Shown one piece after another: positions 17,747 through 24,916 of a DNA stretch of 50,728 nucleotides. The DNA comes from an uncultured Succiniclasticum sp. Lineage in GTDB: Bacteria > Bacillota > Negativicutes > Acidaminococcales > Acidaminococcaceae. Location of the stretch: contig CAJOKZ010000004.1 in NCBI GenBank assembly GCA_905235335.1, positions 1 through 50,728 of the forward strand. Reading direction: 5' to 3'. The position numbers were made by a program, and so were the translations under genes. The notes under the pieces were generated by a model, which did no database searches, was not told where the DNA came from, and was given only the letters and a program-made list of their open reading frames with translations. Positions within the stretch are counted from its first letter, which is position 1, and every line of letters begins with the position of its first letter.

Positions 17747-18478
17747 TCACATTCTATCCCTTACCGCACGGATAAATGCTTCCATCTTCACCGCATCCTT
17801 AACACCGTCCGTCTCAATGCCGCCGGACACATCCACACCGTAAAAGAAAGGGCGCAGCCGTTCATCCGCCACGGTTTCCGCCACGATGTCCGCGACATTA
17901 TCCGCGTCCAGTCCTCCTGCCAGAAAGAACGGCCTGTCAATGGGCAGGTTTTTTAATAAAGAAAGTGAGAATGTTTTTCCGGTTCCGCCGTATATGTTGG
18001 GAACAAAAGTGTCAAACAAATAATAATCTGCCTGCCGCCCTTCCGAAAAAAAGTCCCTCCCGTTTTTTTGCTGTCCGGAAACTGACCGTCCTGCCTGTTC
18101 CCCTGCGCAGGATTTTCCGTTCGCATCCCGAAACCCGTCAGCATCATGCGGTGCCTGCAGCCGGATGACTTTAATGATTTTCGCATCCGTCAGGGTTTTC
18201 AGCCTGGCGATATAAGCGGCGTCTTCATCCCCGTGCAGCTGCAGCACATCTGCAATGCCGTTGTTGGCGAGGGCTGCCGCCTGCTCTTCCGGCATGTTGA
18301 CCAGTACCGCAACGGTCTGAATATCGTTTTTCAGCCGGTTCTTTAACCGCGCAGCCTGTTCGGGGGTGACCTGCCTCCTGCTCTGTGCAAATACAAATCC
18401 CGCAAAATCCGGCTGCAGGCGGTTCACCTCTTCCACATCTTCTTCCCTGCGTATGCCGCAGAATTTGACATGAATCAT
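17747..18478 (-). CDS. trpF: Phosphoribosylanthranilate isomerase
   Basis: This enzyme performs the Amadori rearrangement of phosphoribosylanthranilate in the trp pathway. The N-terminal [11 protein letters not shown] holds the catalytic Cys, [11 protein letters not shown] follows, and the catalytic Asp appears near [18 protein letters not shown]. The C-terminus has [11 protein letters not shown] and [10 protein letters not shown] for phosphate binding. It is 243 aa, about 35-40 longer than usual TrpF proteins. The excess is a hydrophilic insertion, roughly [18 protein letters not shown] onward, between the IKVIRLQ strand and the DYYLFDT strand. All core motifs are retained, so the enzyme is probably active. 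Confidence 0.94.
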   Translation of the reverse strand: MIHVKFCGIRREEDVEEVNRLQPDFAGFVFAQSRRQVTPEQAARLKNRLKNDIQTVAVLVNMPEEQAAALANNGIADVLQLHGDEDAAYIARLKTLTDAKIIKVIRLQAPHDADGFRDANGKSCAGEQAGRSVSGQQKNGRDFFSEGRQADYYLFDTFVPNIYGGTGKTFSLSLLKNLPIDRPFFLAGGLDADNVADIVAETVADERLRPFFYGVDVSGGIETDGVKDAVKMEAFIRAVRDRM

Positions 18479-18572
18479 GGTCAGCTCCTTCGTTGCTCAC
18501 AACCCTGGCGTACGCCCCAAATCAGGGGAAAATACCCGCGCGTATATCCGGCGATTCGCCACATTGCTGCCG

Positions 18573-19355
18573 TTAGGCCCGGCGGAGTTTTTCCAGCTCC
18601 TGTTCCGGATCGCCGCTTCGCATGAGCGTCTCCCCGATCAGAACGCCGTTAAACCCTTTCGTCTTTAAATTGCGGATATCCTCTTCCGTCCGGATACCGC
18701 TTTCCGCAATGCAGACCCGGTCATCCGGAATTTGCGCCCGCAACCGCAGGCAGGTGCCAATATCTACAGAAAAATCCTTTAAGTTGCGGTTGTTGATGCC
18801 GATAAGTTTTGCCCCCGATTGCAACGCTGTTTCGATTTCCGCCGCATCGTGGGTTTCCACCAGCGCATCCAGCCCTACGCTTTCCGCCGCCAGACGAAAT
18901 TCCTTTAGCTGTGCCGGGGAAAGGATAGCACAAATTAGCAGCACCGCCTCCGCCCCCAGCCGTTTCGCCTCATAAATCTGGTAAGTGCTGACTGTAAAAT
19001 CCTTACGCAGCACCGGAACAGAAACCTGTTTTGCTATCTCCTGCAGATACACATCCGACCCCAGAAAATAATCCGGCTCTGTCAGGCAGGAAATCGCCGC
19101 CGCCCCGCCTTTTTCATACGCTTTCGCAATCTCCAGATATGGAAATTCAGCAGAAATCAGTCCTTTGGACGGGGATGCTTTTTTACATTCGCAGATAAAA
19201 TTCAATCCCGGCCGCCGCAACGCTTCTGTAAAACGCGGTTTGTTCCCGTTTTTATAAATCTGTTCCGCTTCATCCCTCACAGCGGCAAAGCTTTTCTGAC
19301 GCGCAAGCCCGGCGACCCGTTCGCCTGCGGCTGCCGCCAATGTATCTAAGATCAC
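18573..19355 (-). CDS. trpC: Indole-3-glycerol phosphate synthase
   Basis: This 260-aa TIM-barrel enzyme closes the indole ring. Signature segments are ICECKKASPSKG (catalytic Lys), AISCLTEPDYFLGS, VPVLRKDFTV (second catalytic Lys), ALVETHDAAEIETAL, IGINNRNLKDFSVD, and CIAESGIRTEEDI followed by GVLIGETLMRSGDP. Length is normal and it is not fused to TrpF, which is a separate gene 94 bases downstream. The upstream neighbour is trpD with a 97-base gap. Confidence 0.95.
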   Translation of the reverse strand: MILDTLAAAAGERVAGLARQKSFAAVRDEAEQIYKNGNKPRFTEALRRPGLNFICECKKASPSKGLISAEFPYLEIAKAYEKGGAAAISCLTEPDYFLGSDVYLQEIAKQVSVPVLRKDFTVSTYQIYEAKRLGAEAVLLICAILSPAQLKEFRLAAESVGLDALVETHDAAEIETALQSGAKLIGINNRNLKDFSVDIGTCLRLRAQIPDDRVCIAESGIRTEEDIRNLKTKGFNGVLIGETLMRSGDPEQELEKLRRA

Positions 19356-19452
19356 GGTATGCCCTCAACTTTTTTCAACTAAGATTGCAATCATCAGTTT
19401 CAGTAACAACTGTCACGCAATGATTTCCGACTTTTATTCTTTCCGGCTTCTT

Positions 19453-20478
19453 CTATTCCTGCGGACGGTTGCTGACCTCCACAAATTTTTCCAGGACCTC
19501 CAGCGCCTTACCGGAATCGATCAGCTCTGCCGCCAGCGCGATGCCGTCCTTCATGCTTTTCACCTTGCGCCCGATATACAGCGACGCGCCTGCGTTCATC
19601 AGCACCGCGTTGCGTTTATGTCCTCTTTCACCCAGTAAGATGGCGCGGGTGATCCGGGCGTTATCTTCCGGCGTCCCGCCCTTCAGTTCTTCCTTACTGC
19701 AGCGCGCAAACCCGAATTCTTCCGGGGTGATGACATAGGATTTATACCAGCCGTCCTTGATCTCGCAGACGGTCGTCGGCGAACTGAGGGAAATTTCGTC
19801 CAGTTTATCCTGGCCGTACACTACCATGCCCCGCTTCACACCCAGGCTCGACAATACCTGTGCCAGCGGCTCCGCCAGATATCCGTCATAAACGCCCAGC
19901 AGCTGCATAGACGGTGAAGCCGGATTCGTCAGCGGCCCCAAGATGTTGAACACCGTACGGAACCCCAGCTCCTTCCGGATCGCACCCACGTATTTCATGG
20001 ACGTATGATATTTTTGGGCAAAGAAGAAGCAGATTCCCACTTCTTCCAGCAGTTCCCTGCATCTTGTCGGGCTCTGGTTGATATTGACCCCCAGCGCCTC
20101 CAGGCAGTCCGCCGTCCCGCACAGGGAAGACGCCGCCCGGTTCCCATGCTTGGCGACCTTCATTCCGCCCGCTGCCGCAACCAGCGCCGATGTGGTGGAA
20201 ATATTAAAGCTGTGTGCGTTATCCCCACCGGTGCCGACGATTTCAAACACATCCATCCCCGTTTCCACCTGGATGGCGTGGGCCCGCATAGCAGCGGCAC
20301 AGCCGGCAATTTCATCCGTAGTTTCTGCCCGGGCGCTTTTGGTTGAAAGCGCCGCCAGGAACGCGGCATTCTGTGTAGCAGTCGTCTCACCGCCCATGAT
20401 TTCATTCATCACGGCATACGCTTCCTCATACGTCAGGTCTCCCTTGTTAACGATTTTGACGATAGCTTCCTTGATCAT
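19453..20478 (-). CDS. trpD: Anthranilate phosphoribosyltransferase
   Basis: This first gene of the operon is 341 aa and transfers phosphoribose from PRPP to anthranilate. The PRPP-binding loop is [15 protein letters not shown], followed by [23 protein letters not shown]. The Mg/PRPP Asp-Glu pair is in [15 protein letters not shown]. The ATG follows AAGGGGG, 50 bases after the T-box terminator. It is not fused to a TrpG domain. Placing trpD first and trpE-trpG last means a polar or premature stop would affect anthranilate synthase most. Confidence 0.95.
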   Translation of the reverse strand: MIKEAIVKIVNKGDLTYEEAYAVMNEIMGGETTATQNAAFLAALSTKSARAETTDEIAGCAAAMRAHAIQVETGMDVFEIVGTGGDNAHSFNISTTSALVAAAGGMKVAKHGNRAASSLCGTADCLEALGVNINQSPTRCRELLEEVGICFFFAQKYHTSMKYVGAIRKELGFRTVFNILGPLTNPASPSMQLLGVYDGYLAEPLAQVLSSLGVKRGMVVYGQDKLDEISLSSPTTVCEIKDGWYKSYVITPEEFGFARCSKEELKGGTPEDNARITRAILLGERGHKRNAVLMNAGASLYIGRKVKSMKDGIALAAELIDSGKALEVLEKFVEVSNRPQE

Positions 20479-20527
20479 GATTGTTTCCCCCTTGTAATGA
20501 TTTTATTTTTATTGTAATGGATCTCAA

Positions 20528-20563
20528 ATAAAAAACCTGTCCTCGCATTTCACAAGGACAGGT
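20528..20563 (-). terminator. T-box regulatory terminator
   Basis: ACCTGTCCT and AGGACAGGT form a perfect 9-bp stem with an 11-base loop. TTTTTTATTT follows on the minus strand. It ends 50 bases before the trpD start, in the expected place for the T-box attenuator. Confidence 0.93.
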
Positions 20564-20867
20564 CATATTCGTATCAACCTGCGGTACCACCCTGATTCAC
20601 GGCTTACGCCGTGCACTCTGCGGATGCCATCACATCCCCCTTCCTTAACGCGGACGAAACGTTACGTAATACTCTCGCGGAAATTTGTGAAACAGGCGGC
20701 AGCTTCCGCTGCACAACCTGCCAAAACGCCCCCGCGGTTTCAACGCACCCTCAACGGTCCATTTACCAACCAGCATCTCTACCCGGATTTCAGCTGCCCG
20801 GACTCTCTGTAAGCGCTTACTTTGGCTTGATCTCCGTCTCAACGGTTTTGTGGCCAATATTAATTTT
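20528..20867 (-). ncRNA. T-box leader (tRNA-Trp sensing) of the trp operon
   Basis: On the minus strand the leader contains the T-box AGGGTGGTACCGC (20593-20581), which pairs with the tRNA acceptor end. It is followed by a competing terminator at 20563-20528. Upstream, AGAGAGTCCGGGCAGC and GCTGAAATCCGGGTAG form the distal part of Stem I. On the 3' side, AAATGGACC holds the likely specifier codon TGG at 20761-20759, matching tryptophan. Uncharged tRNA-Trp would stabilise the antiterminator and allow transcription. Specifier assignment is by eye, but TGG followed by A agrees with known T-boxes. A 12-bp palindrome (GTAAGCGCTTAC, 20809-20820) lies inside Stem I. Confidence 0.93.
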
Positions 20868-20873
20868 AAACGT

Positions 20874-20902
20874 AGTTTAGCACTGCAAAGAAACTTCGTC
20901 AA
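20874..20902 (-). promoter_or_regulatory. Promoter of the trp operon
   Basis: On the minus strand TTGACG (20902-20897), a 17-base spacer and TAAACT (20879-20874) precede the T-box leader by a few bases. Position relative to Stem I fits a start near 20867. Confidence 0.65.
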
Positions 20903-21051
20903 CTACTTTTTTTATTTCAGACACGAATTTTTTTAACCTTTGCTTATGTGTAAACTATGTAACGGTTTTTGCGAAAACAGGATACTCTTTGAACACACTT
21001 CGCTTCCCATTACCGGTACTTCCCGACCAGGATTGCCGCCTGCGCCGGTTT

Positions 21052-21312
21052 TTACCCTGCCAGTTCCGACAGGTCCAGCGGGGTTCCCGCTGTGATTCTC
21101 TCAAACTCTTTTGTAGAAGGAATCGCCGAAACAATCTTTAATGCGCCTGTGTTTTTGTCAATCCAGAAGGACGCATTGTCCGTCAGAAGTTTTCCCATGG
21201 TATGCTTCCGGAGAAAAACAAAATGGGTTTCATTTTCATATCCGGAAACAATCCTGGCAAAAGGTCCCATCCATTCCGTTGCAATTCCATACGCATCCTT
21301 TGAAGTGATCAT
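21052..21312 (-). CDS. Small hypothetical protein
   Basis: This 86-aa ORF has a strong ribosome site, GGAGGAGATGAGAG before the ATG, so it is probably real. The protein is soluble: MITSKDAYGIATEWMGPFARIV... with a middle FWIDKNTGALKIVSA strand and no signal or membrane segment. The layout (a helix, strands, then an IDKNTG turn) faintly resembles small YrhB/Imm35-type or PepSY-like domains, but this is a pattern impression only. It lies upstream of the trp promoter on the same strand and seems monocistronic. Function not recognised. Confidence 0.6.
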   Translation of the reverse strand: MITSKDAYGIATEWMGPFARIVSGYENETHFVFLRKHTMGKLLTDNASFWIDKNTGALKIVSAIPSTKEFERITAGTPLDLSELAG

Positions 21313-21613
21313 TCTCTCATCTCCTCCCTAACCGCTTACCGGATCCGCCCCGTACCCGCATCGCCAAACCATCAAAATATCACCTTAATGCAAACCGGGT
21401 TCACGAACAATCGTTGTTATGTTTATTATATCATTTTGTTTGAAAATCATAAATGGAAAAATCAAGCGATTTTGGGGACACGGCGCAATGGCAGCTTATC
21501 CGAACAGACGGATTCCAACGCACGTATGATATGGCATCGCGGTGCAGCCATACAAACCCAGGAATCTTATTAACAGAAAGCAGGCTGAAAAACCGCACCA
21601 CTACTAAAGTTGC
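21313..21613. other. Intergenic stretch, no gene recognised
   Basis: Two short track ORFs (21388-21573 plus, 21431-21712 minus) lie here. Neither has a convincing ribosome site or a protein-like composition, and the minus one runs through the hydrolase terminator. I see no RNA gene or repeat. Confidence 0.55.
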
Positions 21614-21642
21614 GAAAAAAATCCGGTCATAAAAATGACCGG
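21614..21642 (-). terminator. Rho-independent terminator after the hydrolase gene
   Basis: On the minus strand CCGGTCAT-TTTT-ATGACCGG is followed by ATTTTTTTC. The perfect 8-bp stem lies about 108 bases after the hydrolase stop. Confidence 0.88.
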
Positions 21643-21749
21643 AAAGGGGTATAGAGCAATGTTTTATGAGGGAATTCGTTATGATGACCATCTCGACTGC
21701 GATAAATTGCATAACAAATCTATCCCGTTACAACGGAACATGTCCGCCT

Positions 21750-22910
21750 TTACTTCAGGTTCTTATCGAAAAAGCCTGCCAGGCGGTCAAAGGGGATCTT
21801 GTCCATCTGGTCATAGAGATCCACATGGGTTGCTCCGGGAACGACGATTTCCTCTTTGGGCGTCTTAAGTTTTTCGTAGACATTGTCCGAGAAATATTTT
21901 GAATGAGCCTTGTCCCCGGTAATGAGCAGGACAGGCGTGCTGCCCAGCTCGTTGATATTGTCCATAAGATTGAAGTCAAAAAATCCATACGGAGCCGTGG
22001 CATCCCATGCCAGCGTATTGGAGTTGATGGCCCGCGGATGGTATGCGCGTCCTACATAATATCCGTAAAAGTCCCGGATGACCGCATTCGCTTCAGCAGG
22101 CAGCGTATCGGGAAACATGGTGTCAAAAGTCAGGACATTGCCAGCCGCATCTACCTCCAACTCATGGGCACCGCGGATGGATTTGCCTGTTTTTGCCTCT
22201 TCATCGCGCATTTTCGCCAGGTGCCGCTTCACCAGTTCGCGCTGCGCCGGCGTGTAGTAGGCGCCGTTATAGTGATCGCTGATGCTCTCGCTCATATCGT
22301 ACATGGCCGAAGTCGCCACCGCCTTGATACGGGTGTCGCTGCCCGCTGCCGTGACTGCCATTCCGGAAAGCCCGCAGATGCCGATGGCGCCTACCTGCTC
22401 CGGATTGACAAAGGAAAGGTTTGTTACAAAATCCACAGCGGCATGGTAATCCTCGGTGAAAATTTCAGGAGAGGCCATATTGCGTCGCACTCCGCTGCTT
22501 TCCCCTGTCATGGATGGGTCAAAGGCCACGGCCACATATCCGTGTTTCGCCATTTCCTGCGCATAAAGGCCGGAGGCCTGCTCTTTGACCGCCCCGAAGG
22601 GTCCGGTCACTACGACGGCCCTGTATTTTTTTGCGGCGTCAAAGTTTTCCGGAAGATACAGATGACCTGCCACCTCGAACCCGAAACGGTTCTGGAAGCG
22701 AACGTTTTTCGCCTGAACGGACCTGTCAATCTTGAACACCCGCGTGTCATCAGTCAGGTCGCTGATGGAAGAATATTTCATCTGGGACGCCGCCTGCAGC
22801 GTCTGCGCCGGTACAGCGGCAAAAGCAGGAGCCGCCGCGCCGAAAGTCATCGTTCCGATCATCATGGCCGCCAATACCAGCATGGCCTTTTTCCCGGTTC
22901 TCATTTTCAT
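21750..22910 (-). CDS. Secreted alpha/beta hydrolase (YcjY/dienelactone hydrolase-like)
   Basis: The chosen ATG 22910 lies after GAGAGGT and gives a typical Sec signal, MKMRTGKKAMLVLAAMMIG... ending AFAA, so the protein is exported. The remaining part is an alpha/beta hydrolase: YRAVVVTGPFGAVKEQ (oxyanion loop region), YVAVAFDPSMTGESSG, a nucleophile elbow GAIGICGLSGMA, a late Asp in LLITGDKAHS and a His in PGATHVDLYD. The elbow has Cys where classical lipases have Ser, as in dienelactone hydrolase-like and YcjY-like proteins. Substrate unknown. The divergent LysR gene at 23067 shares the intergenic region and probably controls it. Confidence 0.83.
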   Translation of the reverse strand: MKMRTGKKAMLVLAAMMIGTMTFGAAAPAFAAVPAQTLQAASQMKYSSISDLTDDTRVFKIDRSVQAKNVRFQNRFGFEVAGHLYLPENFDAAKKYRAVVVTGPFGAVKEQASGLYAQEMAKHGYVAVAFDPSMTGESSGVRRNMASPEIFTEDYHAAVDFVTNLSFVNPEQVGAIGICGLSGMAVTAAGSDTRIKAVATSAMYDMSESISDHYNGAYYTPAQRELVKRHLAKMRDEEAKTGKSIRGAHELEVDAAGNVLTFDTMFPDTLPAEANAVIRDFYGYYVGRAYHPRAINSNTLAWDATAPYGFFDFNLMDNINELGSTPVLLITGDKAHSKYFSDNVYEKLKTPKEEIVVPGATHVDLYDQMDKIPFDRLAGFFDKNLK

Positions 22911-23008
22911 AGAAAATACCTCTCTTTCTTTACCCAACGTTCGATTTCAATTTGCTGTTTTGATGATACCATGCGAAATGTAAAATAACAAATACTTATA
23001 TTGCATAT

Positions 23009-23047
23009 CTATCAATAATTGAAATGCATGATAGGTTGTGTTAAAAT
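23009..23047. promoter_or_regulatory. LysR-type operator candidate and lysR promoter
   Basis: CTATCA (23009-23014) and TGATAG (23029-23034) are inverted arms with 14 bases between, the size of a LysR recognition site. On the plus strand TTGAAA (23019-23024), 17 bases, TAAAAT (23042-23047) is a good promoter for the regulator. The operator overlaps its -35, which fits autorepression. Confidence 0.6.
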
Positions 23048-23066
23048 GAGCCCGGGGGTGATTACC

Positions 23067-23975
23067 ATGGAATTTCGTGTTTTGAAATACTTTCTGGCCA
23101 CGGCGCGCACCGAAAATATTACCGCCGCCGCCAAAGAGATGAATATCTCACAGCCGGCACTTTCCCGCCAGCTTATGGATCTCGAGAACGAGCTGGGGGT
23201 AACACTCCTGATACGGAGCAAGCGGAGCACAACGCTGACCGAGGCAGGCTATCTTCTGAAGCGGCGCGCAGAGGAGATAACGGAACTGATGGAAAAAACG
23301 GTAAGCGAAGTATCAAACGCCCGTAGCGGAGTGAGCGGCAGCATTCGCATCGGCTGTGGCGAGACTGCCGGAATGCGGGCTGTCGCCCGGGCAGTACATG
23401 AGATCCGGCAGGACTATCCTTATATCCGCTGCCACCTGTACAGCACAGATGACAGCGGCGTAAAAGAACGGCTTGACAAGGGCATGCTGGATTTCGGCCT
23501 TCTCGTGCAGCCGGAGCCCCCGAAAAATTATCCGTATCTGGAAATTGACCATGAAGATACATGGGGTGTATTAATGCGAAAGGACAGCCCGCTTTCCGGT
23601 CTCGACCGGATAAGCGCCGAAGACCTGTACGGACTGCCCCTGATCGTTTCACGTCAGGCATTTGCCAACAAGGAACTGGAGGATTGGTTCAGCCGGGACA
23701 TACGGGAGTTTGATATTGTGGCGACATATACCCTGATCTACAATGCGGCACTGATGGCTGAAGAGGGCGTGGGTTACGTACTGTGTCTCGACCGGCTGCT
23801 CACTCTTCCGCCGGACGGGGCTCTTACGTTCCGCCCTTTGTCCCCACAAAACACCAGCCGGATTTTTTTCATCTGGAAACGACATCAGATCTTTTCCCGT
23901 GCCGCCTCCCTGCTTATAGAAAAATTACGGCATGACAGGAATGCCGTAAAACCGGATACCAAAGAATGGATTTGA
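23067..23975 (+). CDS. LysR family transcriptional regulator
   Basis: The ATG at 23067 follows GGGGGTGA and begins MEFRVLKYFLATARTENIT, a canonical LysR start; the track start adds 16 spurious residues. The winged helix-turn-helix is AAAKEMNISQPALSRQLMDLENELG with SKRSTTLTEAG as the wing. The rest (302 aa in all) is the usual two-lobed effector domain. The neighbouring divergent hydrolase is the likely target, and a small aromatic or ester-type effector is possible. The inducer cannot be read from the sequence. Confidence 0.92.
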   Translation: MEFRVLKYFLATARTENITAAAKEMNISQPALSRQLMDLENELGVTLLIRSKRSTTLTEAGYLLKRRAEEITELMEKTVSEVSNARSGVSGSIRIGCGETAGMRAVARAVHEIRQDYPYIRCHLYSTDDSGVKERLDKGMLDFGLLVQPEPPKNYPYLEIDHEDTWGVLMRKDSPLSGLDRISAEDLYGLPLIVSRQAFANKELEDWFSRDIREFDIVATYTLIYNAALMAEEGVGYVLCLDRLLTLPPDGALTFRPLSPQNTSRIFFIWKRHQIFSRAASLLIEKLRHDRNAVKPDTKEWI

Positions 23976-24001
23976 CAGCGCTACCCAATCTGCGATACCT
24001 A

Positions 24002-24114
24002 TGGTATAATCACTTTGTCACTCCAAGAACAGGCTTCTTTTAACCTGAATGAGATAATTAATTGGCCGGGCACGGGTTGCCCGTGACGATGAGAACCGAC
24101 AGAAAACGAGCAAA
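24002..24114 (+). promoter_or_regulatory. Extended -10 promoter and hairpin-rich leader of the yczE-like gene
   Basis: TGGTATAAT (24002-24010) is an extended -10 element. The leader of about 100 bases contains CAGG...CCTG and a CACGGG-TTG-CCCGTG hairpin (about 24071-24085), then GACGATGAGAACCGACAG. I do not recognise a known riboswitch. The start codon has a weak ribosome site (AACGAGC), which leaves room for control at translation. Confidence 0.45.
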
Positions 24115-24789
24115 ATGCAAAACACTTTATGCAAGGGGTATTTTAAAAGATTTATAGTCTGCATCATCGGCCTTGCGTTCTACGGCCTGGGCAATGCTTT
24201 CGGCGTCATGGCAGGAGCGGCCGGCACCAATGCCTGGAATACGCTGTGCATTGGCTTCACCGATAAGTTCGGCATCACATTTGGCACAGCCAGTTTTATC
24301 ATCAGCCTTGCCGTCATCATAATCGACATCATCGGCAAGGGAAAGATCGGGTTCGGTACGATACTGAACATCGTTGTCATTTCAATTTTCTCAGACCTGT
24401 GGATCAGGCTGCTGGGTGTCCTGCCCGCTCCATCCGGCGTCGTGACCGGCGTCCTCTGTACCATCGCAGGCCAAATCGTCATTTCTATCTCCACCATTAT
24501 CTATATGATCCCGGAACTCGGGTGCGGTCCCCGGGATACCCTCATGGTCATCACCGGCAGAAAATTTCCTGACAAGCCTATTGGCGCCGTCAAATTCGGC
24601 ATAGAGATCTTTGTACTCATAGTCGGCATCCTGATGGGCGCACCTTTCGGCATCGGCACTGTCCTCGTCATGGCACTGCAGGCCAGTATTTTCCAGTTCT
24701 GCTGCAGGATTTTTCGCTTTGAACCCCGCGACCTCGTTCACGAAGATGTGCTTGACACGATCCGGCATATTGGCGCAGGAAGACCGTAA
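24115..24789 (+). CDS. YczE/YyaS/YitT-type integral membrane protein
   Basis: The 224-aa protein has about five hydrophobic segments: FIVCIIGLAFYGLGNAFGVMAGA, ASFIISLAVIIIDII, TILNIVVISIFSDLWI, VLCTIAGQIVISISTIIYM, and IEIFVLIVGILMG. Two conserved family segments are visible, AGTNAWNTLCIG near the N-terminus and LGCGPRDTLMV after the fourth segment. Members are widespread in Firmicutes, of unknown function, and some sit next to regulators or amino acid export genes. The gene follows the LysR regulator by 139 bases with its own promoter and is followed by a strong terminator. Confidence 0.82.
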   Translation: MQNTLCKGYFKRFIVCIIGLAFYGLGNAFGVMAGAAGTNAWNTLCIGFTDKFGITFGTASFIISLAVIIIDIIGKGKIGFGTILNIVVISIFSDLWIRLLGVLPAPSGVVTGVLCTIAGQIVISISTIIYMIPELGCGPRDTLMVITGRKFPDKPIGAVKFGIEIFVLIVGILMGAPFGIGTVLVMALQASIFQFCCRIFRFEPRDLVHEDVLDTIRHIGAGRP

Positions 24790-24847
24790 CGCCTCAGGAT
24801 TCCGTCCTGGGGAAATGGCAATGAAAAAATCATAAGATGCTTAAAGG

Positions 24848-24892
24848 AAAAAGCTGCAGGGAGTATCCAAAATACTCCTTGCAGCTTTTTTT
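24848..24892. terminator. Bidirectional terminator between yczE-like gene and gltB
   Basis: GCTGCAGGGAGTAT (24853-24866) pairs with ATACTCCTTGCAGC (24872-24885) over 14 bp with one G-U. AAAAA lies to the left and TTTTTTT to the right, so it can stop both convergent transcripts. Confidence 0.93.
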
Positions 24893-24916
24893 ACAGGCCG
24901 GGCCTGCGTGTATCAT

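Noticed and set aside
21431-21712. 93-aa minus ORF
   Set aside because: It runs through the hydrolase terminator and has no family match or convincing ribosome site.
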